From JARRNE01 sp963824085 (GTDB lineage: Bacteria; Pseudomonadota; Gammaproteobacteria; Chromatiales; Chromatiaceae), in assembly GCA_963824085.1 (NCBI GenBank), contig CAWGNT010000023.1, positions 372,001-436,000 on the forward strand: a DNA stretch of 64,000 nucleotides, given 5' to 3'. The notes below the pieces were generated by a model. The model was given only the letters and a program-made list of their open reading frames with translations, had not been told where the DNA came from and ran no database searches. The position numbers were made by a program, and so were the translations under genes. Positions within the stretch are counted from its first letter, which is position 1; every line of letters begins with the position of its first letter. Shown here one piece after another: positions 1-7,662 of the stretch.

Positions 1-1
1 T

Positions 2-334
2 GTGACGGCGCATGCGCGGCTCAACGGCGTTTCCGTCCAGACCGAGCAAGCGCGCTTCGACGGTATTACAGATCGACGACTCGCAGCGCACGACCTTCTG
101 TTGGGTGGCGATATTTGCTTTTGGCCAGAACTGGGAACGCAGCTTCGTCGATTAATCGAGCGGGGGCTCTCGCTCGGTGTGAAAAAGGCAATCCTTGCCG
201 ATCCGGGACGGCGAAGCTTCATGCGGCTCGCAACTTACTGCCAGCGCCATCTCTCAGCGACCCTGATTCCTCGGCAGATGGCGAACCGGAGCAAGTCGCG
301 CGGCTACATTCTTATCGTCGAGAATCCGCCGTGA
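2..334 (+). CDS. class I SAM methyltransferase, C-terminal fragment
   Basis: The frame is open from the first bases of the window and ends at a TGA at 332-334, so the N-terminal part with the SAM-binding glycine loop lies outside. What remains resembles the C-terminal half of small class I methyltransferases of the electron-transfer-flavoprotein lysine methyltransferase / nicotinamide N-methyltransferase type: a strand ending in LLGGDICFW, then a helix, then a strand with ILADPGRRSF, which matches the family pattern of a late beta strand followed by GDPGR. The GTG at position 2 is probably internal rather than a start. Family assignment is moderate; the substrate cannot be inferred from this fragment. 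Confidence 0.5.
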   Translation: MTAHARLNGVSVQTEQARFDGITDRRLAAHDLLLGGDICFWPELGTQLRRLIERGLSLGVKKAILADPGRRSFMRLATYCQRHLSATLIPRQMANRSKSRGYILIVENPP

Positions 335-358
335 GGCGCAGCGATTGTGAGCTAACGG

Positions 359-610
359 TCAATGCTTCTTTCTGTAGGCCAGCACGCGCACGCTCTTCCC
401 GGTCGCCCTGCGGAAATTGAACCCTTCCGCGCAGCCTCTCGCGTAATCTGTCACCTCTTCCAGTGTCCCGCGGTGAAGCCCGGTAATCTGGGCGCTTCCG
501 CTCGAGAGCACGTAGCGGTACCAATCTCCTCCTCCCTGGCCGCCAACGGACATGGTGGCTTTCTCCACTAAGGCGACTTCATATCGGCGTCGAGGCAGGT
601 TGCTGGGCAT
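359..610 (-). CDS. small conserved-looking protein of unknown function (83 aa)
   Basis: I do not recognise a named family. The start at 610 gives a protein beginning MPSNLPRRRYEVALVEKA; the frame stays open upstream to 721, but that extension is Arg/His/Pro-rich and looks non-coding. The body has a compact alpha/beta look: a beta segment (RRRYEVALVEKATMSV), a glycine-rich turn (GGQGGGDWYRYVL), a second beta segment and an amphipathic helix (TLEEVTDYARGCAEGFN), then a basic tail. No membrane segment or signal peptide is seen. It is convergent with the methyltransferase fragment and 25 bases from it. Coding is likely from the well-formed secondary structure pattern, but the role is unknown. Confidence 0.5.
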   Translation of the reverse strand: MPSNLPRRRYEVALVEKATMSVGGQGGGDWYRYVLSSGSAQITGLHRGTLEEVTDYARGCAEGFNFRRATGKSVRVLAYRKKH

Positions 611-1037
611 TTCGTCATCCGGCAGGATACTGTGTGGGAAGGGGGCTTTTCGGGTGAACGTGTGGGCGGCTTCTCGCGACCGGGGTCGACACGGATGATC
701 GATCGGTTGAACGCATGCCAATCGCGACCTGTGATGGCGCTTGCCAAGTCTTCCGAGCTCGGCTCAGCATACCCAAGCTCGCACGACCCGCGACAAGTTT
801 CCCTGAAACCCGCCGTACTCGGTGAACCACGCCTTTGCGAGAAAATAGGCCGCGGATGTTCGTCTCGTCCGGGATATTACGAACGCAACCGGTCACTGTC
901 GGCTGGCCATTGTTGGAGCAGTCGGACCAACCAAGCACAACTTCTCATCAATGGCTTGCGTGCGGCCATCCGCCGAACGCCAAAAAATCGACGCACCTCC
1001 CTGTGCATCAGAGCGCCTTCAGCTTGGCAACAATTCC
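611..1037. other. 427-base intergenic stretch without a supported gene
   Basis: Open frames exist on both strands, but their translations are rich in Arg, Ser and Pro with no recognisable domain, and none has a convincing ribosome binding site. I see no terminator hairpin with a T-run after the sulfur globule gene and no repeat. Confidence 0.6.
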
Positions 1038-1421
1038 TTATCTAGTCTGGGCTGGGGCAGCCGGAACCGCCGGGACAACTGGAGCGACCGGCGCGGCATA
1101 GGGGTAGCCGCCGTACCCACCGTACCCGGGATATCCGCCGCCCCAGCCACCTGGGTATCCACCGCCCCAACCGTACGGGCCGTAGCCGTAGCCGTAGTTA
1201 TTGCGGTAGCGGTTATAGCCGCGACCCGAGCCATGCCCGCCACCGGACATGTTCATGTTGAAGTCGCCGTAGCCGTCGCCCATCATGTCGTTCCACCAGT
1301 CGTTGCCCCCGGAGCCGTAGCCGGGGCCGCCACCCCACGGGCCGCCGCCCCACCAAGCACTCGCGGTGGCGGACACACCAAGCAGAGCGGCAATCGCCGC
1401 CGCGGTAGCAAGTTTCTTCAT
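1038..1421 (-). CDS. secreted sulfur-globule-type protein (Gly/Tyr/Trp-rich)
   Basis: The 127-residue product has a clean Sec signal peptide (MKK, then an Ala-rich hydrophobic core, cleavage after SATASA near residue 22). The mature part is low complexity: WWGGGPWGGG-type repeats, then GDFNMNMSGGG, then RGYNRYRNNYGYGYG and GGYPGGW repeats, ending in an Ala/Pro/Val tail. This matches the sulfur globule proteins of purple and colourless sulfur bacteria (Sgp family), which coat periplasmic sulfur deposits. A ribosome binding site (AGGAG) lies just upstream of the ATG at 1421. The gene stands alone. Because low-complexity sequence can mislead, other structural glycine-rich secreted proteins are possible, but the signal peptide plus the GDFNMNMSG block favour the sulfur globule family. 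Confidence 0.72.
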   Translation of the reverse strand: MKKLATAAAIAALLGVSATASAWWGGGPWGGGPGYGSGGNDWWNDMMGDGYGDFNMNMSGGGHGSGRGYNRYRNNYGYGYGPYGWGGGYPGGWGGGYPGYGGYGGYPYAAPVAPVVPAVPAAPAQTR

Positions 1422-1756
1422 TCGATCTCTCCTATGTTATCAGTGGGGCCGAACACGAGGGCGTGCTCGTACGCCGCAGCTCGGCCGACCGGCAGTATGC
1501 GCCTTTTCCAAGCTACTCCGGCATTTATTTTCGTCCGTGGAGTCGCCAGTCGATAAAACCGGGCCCTCACCGGCTCCCGTCGTCCCGGTTCTCGAGGTCC
1601 AGGCTATGACTCTTTAGCTGTTCGACCCGAGCCTCACGCCACTCCTCGCGGCGTCGCACCTGTACCGAGCGTTTGTTGTCAGGCACTGCGGTACTCCATT
1701 CGGCCTAACAGAGCGCTCGTTACTGGTGCGTAAGTGATGCACAATCCTGGGCCGGG
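1422..1756. other. intergenic region between sulfur globule gene and urt regulatory region
   Basis: Divergent spacer that should hold the sulfur globule gene promoter. No supported gene. The stretch 1723-1747 has an imperfect palindrome (TGCGT..ATGCA) that could be a weak extra half-site of the NtrC type, but it does not have the 17-base spacing of the better site at 1757. Confidence 0.5.
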
Positions 1757-1773
1757 CGCACGATAATGGTGCG
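1757..1773 (+). promoter_or_regulatory. NtrC-like enhancer site upstream of urtA
   Basis: CGCAC-GATAATG-GTGCG is a 17-base dyad with perfect 5-base arms 7 bases apart. The classical NtrC (NRI) site is TGCAC-N7-GTGCA, and 13 of 17 positions agree with the full enterobacterial consensus. Its centre lies about 98 bases upstream of the start site predicted from the sigma-54 promoter at 1837, a normal enhancer distance. Confidence 0.6.
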
Positions 1774-1836
1774 ATGCGCTTTGGTCGCGTTCCGTTTTGA
1801 GCCCCGTTTCCTTCTGATAACAACCTGTTAACCGTC

Positions 1837-1852
1837 TGGCACGGCCGTCGCA
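1837..1852 (+). promoter_or_regulatory. sigma-54 (RpoN) promoter for the urt operon
   Basis: TGGCACG-N4-TCGCA matches the -24/-12 consensus TGGCACG-N4-TTGCA with one mismatch, and the invariant GG and GC are correctly spaced. Transcription would start near 1863, leaving a leader of about 55 bases to the urtA ATG at 1918. Nitrogen control of urea uptake and urease through NtrC and RpoN is well established in other bacteria. Confidence 0.68.
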
Positions 1853-1917
1853 TCCGTGACCGAGGCGGAAGCGTGTGCACCGCCGTTCCAAGAACCAAAC
1901 CATCGGGAGTCGAGAGC

Positions 1918-3213
1918 ATGCGGAGACGCAACTTCATCAAGGCATCCATCGTGGGCGCGAGCGCGGGGTTGGCGCTCGCTCTTTCCGGACTGGCTGCGGC
2001 CGCGGACACCATCAAGGTAGGTATCCTGCACTCGCTGTCCGGCACCATGGCCATCAGCGAGACGACGCTCAAGGACACGATGCTCATGCTCATCGACGAG
2101 CAAAACAAGAAGGGAGGACTGTTGGGGAAGAAGCTGGAGCCGGTCGTGGTCGATCCGGCCTCCAACTGGCCGCTCTTCGCCGAGAAGGCGCGGGAGCTCC
2201 TGGAAAAGGACAAGGTCGCGGTGGTCTTCGGATGCTGGACTTCCGTGTCCCGCAAGTCGGTACTTCCAGTGTTCGAGGAACTGGACGGGCTGCTCTTCTA
2301 TCCGGTCCAGTACGAGGGCGAGGAGTCCTCGAAGAACGTCTTCTATACCGGAGCCGCACCTAACCAGCAGGCGATCCCGGCGGTGGACTACCTCATGAAC
2401 GACCTGGGGGTGGAGCGCTGGGTGCTTGCAGGCACGGACTACGTCTATCCCCGCACCACCAACAAGATCCTCGAGGCCTACCTCAAGCAGAAAGGGGTCA
2501 AGGACGAGGACATCATGATCAACTACACGCCCTTCGGATACTCGGACTGGCAGTCCATTGTCGCGGAGATCAAGAAGTTCGGCTCACAGGGTAAGAAGAC
2601 CGCGGTGGTTTCCACCGTCAACGGTGATGCCAACGTGCCTTTTTACAAGGAGCTAGGCAATCAGGGCGTCTCGGCGGAGGACATTCCCGTGGTCGCCTTC
2701 TCCGTGGGCGAGGAGGAGCTTTCCGGCATCGATACCAAGCCCCTGGTGGGCCACCTTGCCGCCTGGAACTACTTCATGAGCGTGGACACGCCTGCCAATG
2801 AGAAATTCATCAAGGAGTGGCACAGCTTCATCAAGGACCCCAAGCGCGTGACGAACGACCCCATGGAGGCCCACTACATCGGCTTCAATCTCTGGGTGAA
2901 GGCGGTAGAGAAAGCGGGCACCACCGACCCCGACAAGGTGGCTGCGGCCATCATCGGGCTCGAGGTTCCCAACCTCACGGGCGGGACGGCGAAGCTGCTT
3001 CCCAATCACCACATCACCAAGCCGGTGCTGATCGGCGAGATTCAGGACGACGGTCAGTTCCAGGTCGTCTGGCAGACCGACAAGGAGGTCCCCGGGGATG
3101 CCTGGTCCGACTATCTCCCTGGCTCGAAGGACATCATCGCCGACTGGAGGCCCCCGATCTCCTGCGGCAACTACAACACCAAGACGAAGAAGTGCTCGGG
3201 TCAGAACTATTGA
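1918..3213 (+). CDS. urtA: urea ABC transporter substrate-binding protein UrtA
   Basis: Periplasmic binding protein that captures urea (and possibly short amides) for the UrtBC permease. The ATG at 1918 is preceded by GGGAG eight bases upstream and gives a 431-residue protein; an upstream in-frame start would only add an unlikely extension. The N-terminus MRRRNFIKAS followed by a hydrophobic Ala/Leu core looks like a twin-arginine signal, with cleavage near residue 29 (AAAA|DTIKVG). The mature protein shows type I periplasmic binding fold signatures of the Leu/Ile/Val-type family and UrtA-like blocks: HSLSGTMAISE, VVFGCWTSVSRKSVLPV and LFYPVQYEGEE. First gene of urtABCDE, directly downstream of the sigma-54 promoter. 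Confidence 0.95.
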   Translation: MRRRNFIKASIVGASAGLALALSGLAAAADTIKVGILHSLSGTMAISETTLKDTMLMLIDEQNKKGGLLGKKLEPVVVDPASNWPLFAEKARELLEKDKVAVVFGCWTSVSRKSVLPVFEELDGLLFYPVQYEGEESSKNVFYTGAAPNQQAIPAVDYLMNDLGVERWVLAGTDYVYPRTTNKILEAYLKQKGVKDEDIMINYTPFGYSDWQSIVAEIKKFGSQGKKTAVVSTVNGDANVPFYKELGNQGVSAEDIPVVAFSVGEEELSGIDTKPLVGHLAAWNYFMSVDTPANEKFIKEWHSFIKDPKRVTNDPMEAHYIGFNLWVKAVEKAGTTDPDKVAAAIIGLEVPNLTGGTAKLLPNHHITKPVLIGEIQDDGQFQVVWQTDKEVPGDAWSDYLPGSKDIIADWRPPISCGNYNTKTKKCSGQNY

Positions 3214-4949
3214 TGCGAGCCTGGTGCGGGCCGCCAGCTACCAGCCTTCAGCCCCCAGCTTGTATGTCAGCGCAATCACTCGTGAACTGCTCACACGGAC
3301 GGACCCGCGAGGTGCCAGGCCTTAAACCCTTTAAGGGCTGGCGGCTGGAGACTGGCGGCTGGCGGCTGGTCGTGCTCGCCATTCTGGCGGTACTGTCGGC
3401 GCGTGCGGCGGCGGCGACCACTGGACTAGACGCCGCCATGCAGCCGCTCACCGAGCGGTCGTTCAAGGCCAAGGAACAGGCGGTGACTGCCATCGCCGAG
3501 AGCGGCGATGAGCGGGCCGTCGAGATCCTTCGGGCACTGCTGAAGGGGCGTCTCTACTATCGCAAGGACGACAAACGGGTAATGCTCGCGACAAGGCATG
3601 GCGAAGGCTATCGGATAACCGACGCGGCGACCGGCGCAGACCTTGGACAAGTGGGGAGGCGCGACATCGCCAAGGTAGTCACCAACAACCAGATGCGCAG
3701 TCGCCTGCGCTCGGCGATCGCAGGCCTCAGCCTCAATCACCCGAAGGCGGCAGTCCGTCTGGCTGCCGTCAAGGAGATGCTGGAAGGGATAGACGCGGAG
3801 ACCGCGGTGCGTTTTCGCACACGCCTCGCCGTGGAGAAGGACGCCGCCGTGCGGCAGGAGCTCGCGACGGGCATAGCCCTTTCCGAGCTGCGAAGCGCGG
3901 ACGCTCCGACGCGCCGGTCTGCTGTCGGTGTGCTGACCGGTAGCCTAGAGCCCGTGGTGCGCAACCGACTCACCGCCGCCGCAAATGCCGATCCGAGCGC
4001 CGAAGTTCGCGCGGCGGCCAAGAAGGCACTGGAGACCATCGATCTCAAACTTCGTCTCAACGCCACCGCCGAGACCCTGTTCTTCGGTTTGAGCCTCGGA
4101 TCGGTACTGGTGCTGGCGGCCATCGGGCTCGCCATCACCTTCGGGGTAATGGGGGTCATCAACATGGCCCACGGCGAGCTGATCATGATCGGCGCCTACA
4201 CGACCTACCTCGTGCAGCAAGCCATGCCGGAGGCGATGGCCTACTCCTTGTTCGTGGCGATCCCCGCCGCCTTCTTGGTGTCCGGACTGTTCGGCATTGC
4301 GATCGAGCGGCTGGTGATCCGATTTCTCTACGGACGCCCCCTCGAGACACTGCTGGCCACGTTCGGCATCAGTCTGATCCTGCAACAGCTGGTGCGGACC
4401 ACCATCTCCGCCCAAAACGTCACCGTTGAGAACCCGGGTTGGATGAGCGGCTCCCTCCAAATCAACCCAGCCCTGTCGATCACCTATAACAGGCTCTACA
4501 TCATTGTCTTCGCGCTCATCGTGTTCGTGGGGCTGCTCCTGGTGCTGAAGCGGACCGCGCTCGGGCTCCACGTCAGAGCAGTGTCCCAAAACAGGGCAAT
4601 GGCGCGCGCCATGGGCGTGCCCTCTGGTCGTGTCGATGCACTCACCTTCGGCCTCGGCGCCGGTATCGCCGGTATCGCAGGCGTCGCCTTGTCACAGCTC
4701 ACCAACGTGGGTCCCAATATGGGGCAGGGCTACATCATCGATTCCTTCATGGTGGTGGTGTTCGGCGGGGTCGGGAACCTTTGGGGCACCCTTGTCGGCG
4801 GCCTCACGCTCGGCGTGGCGAACAAGGTGCTCGAGCCTTGGTCAGGGGCGGTCCTGGCCAAGATTCTGGTCCTGGTGTTCATCATTCTGTTCATCCAGAA
4901 ACGCCCGCGCGGACTCTTCCCGCAGCGCGGACGGGCGGCGGAAGGCTGA
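3213..4949 (+). CDS. urtB: urea ABC transporter permease UrtB (start uncertain)
   Basis: Inner-membrane permease of the Leu/Ile/Val transporter type. The first possible ATG (3213) overlaps the urtA stop as TGATG, but the next 35 or so residues are encoded by an inverted-repeat sequence. The first plausible signal sequence is GGWRLVVLAILAVLSARAAAA, so GTG at 3312 or ATG at 3264 are real alternatives. After the signal comes a periplasmic segment of roughly 200 residues with HEAT-like character, common in proteobacterial UrtB, then the permease domain from LFFGLSLGSVLVLAAIG onward with INMAHGELIMIGAY, a hallmark of this permease family. Ends ten residues after RPRGLFPQR. Urea specificity is inferred from the neighbours. 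Confidence 0.9.
   Translation: MRAWCGPPATSLQPPACMSAQSLVNCSHGRTREVPGLKPFKGWRLETGGWRLVVLAILAVLSARAAAATTGLDAAMQPLTERSFKAKEQAVTAIAESGDERAVEILRALLKGRLYYRKDDKRVMLATRHGEGYRITDAATGADLGQVGRRDIAKVVTNNQMRSRLRSAIAGLSLNHPKAAVRLAAVKEMLEGIDAETAVRFRTRLAVEKDAAVRQELATGIALSELRSADAPTRRSAVGVLTGSLEPVVRNRLTAAANADPSAEVRAAAKKALETIDLKLRLNATAETLFFGLSLGSVLVLAAIGLAITFGVMGVINMAHGELIMIGAYTTYLVQQAMPEAMAYSLFVAIPAAFLVSGLFGIAIERLVIRFLYGRPLETLLATFGISLILQQLVRTTISAQNVTVENPGWMSGSLQINPALSITYNRLYIIVFALIVFVGLLLVLKRTALGLHVRAVSQNRAMARAMGVPSGRVDALTFGLGAGIAGIAGVALSQLTNVGPNMGQGYIIDSFMVVVFGGVGNLWGTLVGGLTLGVANKVLEPWSGAVLAKILVLVFIILFIQKRPRGLFPQRGRAAEG
3231..3369. repeat. inverted-repeat doublet of CAGCC/GGCTG units across the urtB start
   Basis: Left arm 3231-3260 is built of CCAGC/CAGCC units and right arm 3335-3369 of GGCTGGCGGCTGG units, so the arms are reverse complementary over most of their length. 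They are separated by 74 bases. The right arm codes the residues GWRLETGGWRL just before the UrtB hydrophobic segment. Confidence 0.65.
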
Positions 4950-4954
4950 GCCTG

Positions 4955-6130
4955 GTGTCTGGGACGACCCCTCCCTCGGAAGCGCCACCGTCGGCGTCCC
5001 TCGCCAGCGCTCCAGCTCCTCGGCGTTCTGGCGTCCTCCGGCACCTGGGGCTGGCAAGCGCCCTGCGAGGCGACAGAGGCGGTCAGGTGATGCTGGCACT
5101 CCTGCTGGCTGTCGCCATCGCTGTGCCCATACTGAACCTGGCTGTGCCGGAGTCCAGCCCGGCGCACCTCTCGACCTACAGCGTTACGCTGCTCGGCAAA
5201 TACCTCACCTACGCGCTGCTCGCGCTGGCCGTAGACCTGGTCTGGGGCTACCTGGGGATCTTGAGTCTCGGGCACGGCGCCTTCTTCGCGCTGGGCGGCT
5301 ACGCCATGGGCATGTACCTGATGCGCGAGATTGGGGATCGCGGCGTCTACGGGAATCCGGTGCTGCCCGACTTCATGGTATTCCTGAACTGGAAGGAGCT
5401 GCCGTGGTTCTGGCACGGCTTCGACCACTTCTGGCTCGCTGCCGTGATGGTCGTGCTGGCCCCGGGGGTGCTCGCCTTCGTGTTCGGATGGCTGGCATTC
5501 CGCTCCCGTGTCACCGGCGTCTACCTGTCGATCATCACGCAGGCGCTGACCTATGCACTGATGCTCGCCTTCTTTCGCAATGAGATGGGATTCGGCGGAA
5601 ATAACGGGCTCACCGACTTCAAGGACATCTTGGGTTTCGATCTGCAGAGCGACAGCACGCGGATCGGCCTGTTCCTCGCCTCCGCCCTAGCCGTCGCGCT
5701 TGGATACCTGGCCTGCCGGTACGTCGTCGCCTCGCGTTTGGGTCGGGTTGCGGTGGCAATCCGCGATGCCGAGGCACGCACCCGCTTCATCGGGTACCGA
5801 GTGGAGCGGGTGAAGCTATGGGTCTTCACCTTTTCCGCCGCCCTGGCGGGAATTGCGGGCGCGCTCTACGTACCCCAGGTGGGCATAATCAACCCGGGCG
5901 AGTTCTCGCCGCTGAACTCCATCGAGCTCGTTATCTGGGTTGCCGTCGGCGGCCGCGCTACCCTCTACGGCGCCGTGGTCGGGGCGATCTTGGTCAACTA
6001 CGCCAAGACCTACTTCACCGGCGTGTTCCCCGAGGCCTGGCTATTCGCCCTGGGCGGTCTGTTCGTGCTGGTCACCCTGTTCCTGCCGCGCGGGCTGATC
6101 GGGCTCCTGCCGCGGAGTAGGGGGAGCTGA
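4955..6130 (+). CDS. urtC: urea ABC transporter permease UrtC
   Basis: Second inner-membrane permease of the urea importer, pairing with UrtB. I place the start at GTG 4955, six bases after the urtB stop, because GGAAGG lies about ten bases upstream and the product (391 residues) fits the family. ATG 5090 would leave almost nothing before the first membrane helix. Several hydrophobic segments are visible, beginning VMLALLLAVAIAVPILNL. Family signatures include LVWGYLGILSLGHGAFFALGG and a conserved loop RFIGYRVERVKLWVFTFSA, the cytoplasmic loop expected to contact the ATPases. The C-terminus PRGLIGLLP parallels UrtB. It overlaps urtD as TGATG. Confidence 0.93.
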   Translation: MSGTTPPSEAPPSASLASAPAPRRSGVLRHLGLASALRGDRGGQVMLALLLAVAIAVPILNLAVPESSPAHLSTYSVTLLGKYLTYALLALAVDLVWGYLGILSLGHGAFFALGGYAMGMYLMREIGDRGVYGNPVLPDFMVFLNWKELPWFWHGFDHFWLAAVMVVLAPGVLAFVFGWLAFRSRVTGVYLSIITQALTYALMLAFFRNEMGFGGNNGLTDFKDILGFDLQSDSTRIGLFLASALAVALGYLACRYVVASRLGRVAVAIRDAEARTRFIGYRVERVKLWVFTFSAALAGIAGALYVPQVGIINPGEFSPLNSIELVIWVAVGGRATLYGAVVGAILVNYAKTYFTGVFPEAWLFALGGLFVLVTLFLPRGLIGLLPRSRGS

Positions 6131-6939
6131 TGGGCGGGCAATTCGAGCGCTGGGAGTACCTCAATCCGGGCAAGACGCTCGCCGAGACCCTGAACATCTC
6201 CCACCGTACCCTGCTCTATGTGGAGGGGGTGAGCGTCAGCTTCGATGGGTTCAAGGCCCTCGACGACCTGTCGTTTTACGTCGACGTGGGGGAGCTGCGC
6301 TGTGTTATCGGGCCAAACGGGGCGGGTAAGACGACCATGATGGACGTGGTCACCGGCAAGACCCGCCCGGACGCGGGGAGGGTTTTCTTCGGCCAGACGA
6401 TCGACCTGCTGAAGTTGGACGAGCCCGAGATCGCCAAGGCGGGCATCGGCCGCAAGTTTCAAAAGCCCACGGTCTTCGAGCACCAAACGGTGTTCGAGAA
6501 CCTCGAGCTTGCCATGGCGGGGGACAAGCGTGTCTTCGCGACCCTCGTTGCGCGGCTCTCGGGTGCGCAGCAGGAGCGCATCGAAGAAGTCTTGGGCATC
6601 GTTGGCCTGGCGCAGCTGGCGTCCCGGCCGGCGGGCGCCCTGTCGCACGGCCAAAAGCAGTGGCTCGAGATCGGGATGCTCCTCATGCAGGATCCACTGC
6701 TGCTACTGGTCGACGAGCCCGTCGCCGGCATGACCCATCAGGAGATGGAGCGCACCGCTGAGCTCTTGACCTCGCTCGCGGGCAAGCATTCCGTGGTGGT
6801 CGTCGAGCACGACATGGACTTCGTGCGCTCCATCGCCAAGCGGGTGACGGTGCTGCACCAGGGACGGGTATTGGCGGAAGGGGCCATGGACGAGGTGCAG
6901 AACAATCCACGAGTCGTCGAGGTTTATCTCGGCGAGTGA
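6130..6939 (+). CDS. urtD: urea ABC transporter ATPase UrtD
   Basis: Cytoplasmic ATPase that drives urea import, forming a heterodimer with UrtE. Of 269 residues, the first 30 are a UrtD-type extension before the ABC core. Walker A GPNGAGKT is at residues 61-68. The signature LSHGQKQWLEIG follows, then Walker B LLLLVDEPVAGM and the switch histidine in VVVVEHDMDF. LSHGQ instead of LSGGQ is usual in this branched-chain/urea ATPase group. The ATG overlaps the urtC stop (TGATG), so translation is coupled. The gap to urtE is 13 bases. A LivG paralogue would look similar; context decides for urea. Confidence 0.94.
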   Translation: MGGQFERWEYLNPGKTLAETLNISHRTLLYVEGVSVSFDGFKALDDLSFYVDVGELRCVIGPNGAGKTTMMDVVTGKTRPDAGRVFFGQTIDLLKLDEPEIAKAGIGRKFQKPTVFEHQTVFENLELAMAGDKRVFATLVARLSGAQQERIEEVLGIVGLAQLASRPAGALSHGQKQWLEIGMLLMQDPLLLLVDEPVAGMTHQEMERTAELLTSLAGKHSVVVVEHDMDFVRSIAKRVTVLHQGRVLAEGAMDEVQNNPRVVEVYLGE

Positions 6940-6952
6940 AGGACAAGCCGCC

Positions 6953-7648
6953 ATGCTGAAGATCAACGGTGTCAATCAGTATTACGGCGAGAGCCATACC
7001 CTCTGGGATCTGGACCTGGAAGTCCCCGCGCAGCAGTGCACCTGCGTGATGGGGCGCAACGGGGTGGGCAAGACGACCCTCATGCAGTGCATCATGGGCC
7101 TCCTGCCCTTCCGGTCCGGGTCGTTGCTCTACGAGGATCGCGACATCGCGAAGCTCCCCGCCGAGGCGCGTGCCGGGCTCGGCATCGGTTACGTGCCCCA
7201 GGGTCGGCAGATCTTTCCGTTGTTGACGGTAGAGGAGAACTTACAGATCGGCCTCTCCGCGCGGCGCGACCGAGCACGCGCGATCCCGGAGCTTATCTTC
7301 CAGCTCTTCCCGGTGCTGCGGGACATGCTCGGGCGCCGGGGCGGCGACCTCTCTGGCGGGCAGCAGCAGCAGCTCGCCATCGGCCGAGCGTTGGTGCTCG
7401 ACCCCAAGCTCCTGATCCTGGATGAGCCGACCGAGGGAATCCAGCCGAACATCGTGCACGAAATCGGCGATATTATTCGCCGGCTAAACCGTGAGATCGG
7501 CCTTACGGTGGTGCTCGTGGAGCAGAAGCTGCCTTTCGCACGCAGGGTCGCCGACCGCTTCGTGCTGCTGGATCGCGGACGTCTGATGGCCTCGGGGGCC
7601 ATGAACGAGCTCGATGACCGCCTCATCCAGGAGTACCTGTCCGTCTAG
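6953..7648 (+). CDS. urtE: urea ABC transporter ATPase UrtE
   Basis: Second cytoplasmic ATPase of the urea importer (231 residues, LivF-like). Walker A GRNGVGKT is at residues 34-41, the Q-loop region is GYVPQGRQIFP, the signature is LSGGQQQQLAIGRAL and Walker B is LLILDEPTEGI, followed by VLVEQKL, where Gln replaces the canonical switch His as is common in this subfamily. The start ATG at 6953 lies 13 bases after urtD. The gene is followed after 14 bases by ureD, so transporter and urease genes are likely on one transcript. Confidence 0.94.
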   Translation: MLKINGVNQYYGESHTLWDLDLEVPAQQCTCVMGRNGVGKTTLMQCIMGLLPFRSGSLLYEDRDIAKLPAEARAGLGIGYVPQGRQIFPLLTVEENLQIGLSARRDRARAIPELIFQLFPVLRDMLGRRGGDLSGGQQQQLAIGRALVLDPKLLILDEPTEGIQPNIVHEIGDIIRRLNREIGLTVVLVEQKLPFARRVADRFVLLDRGRLMASGAMNELDDRLIQEYLSV

Positions 7649-7662
7649 CCGCTTAGCGCGTC

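Noticed and set aside
951..1556. Ala/Val-rich plus-strand open frame opposite the sulfur globule gene
   Set aside because: It is the complement of the glycine-rich gene; the minus strand has the signal peptide and ribosome binding site.
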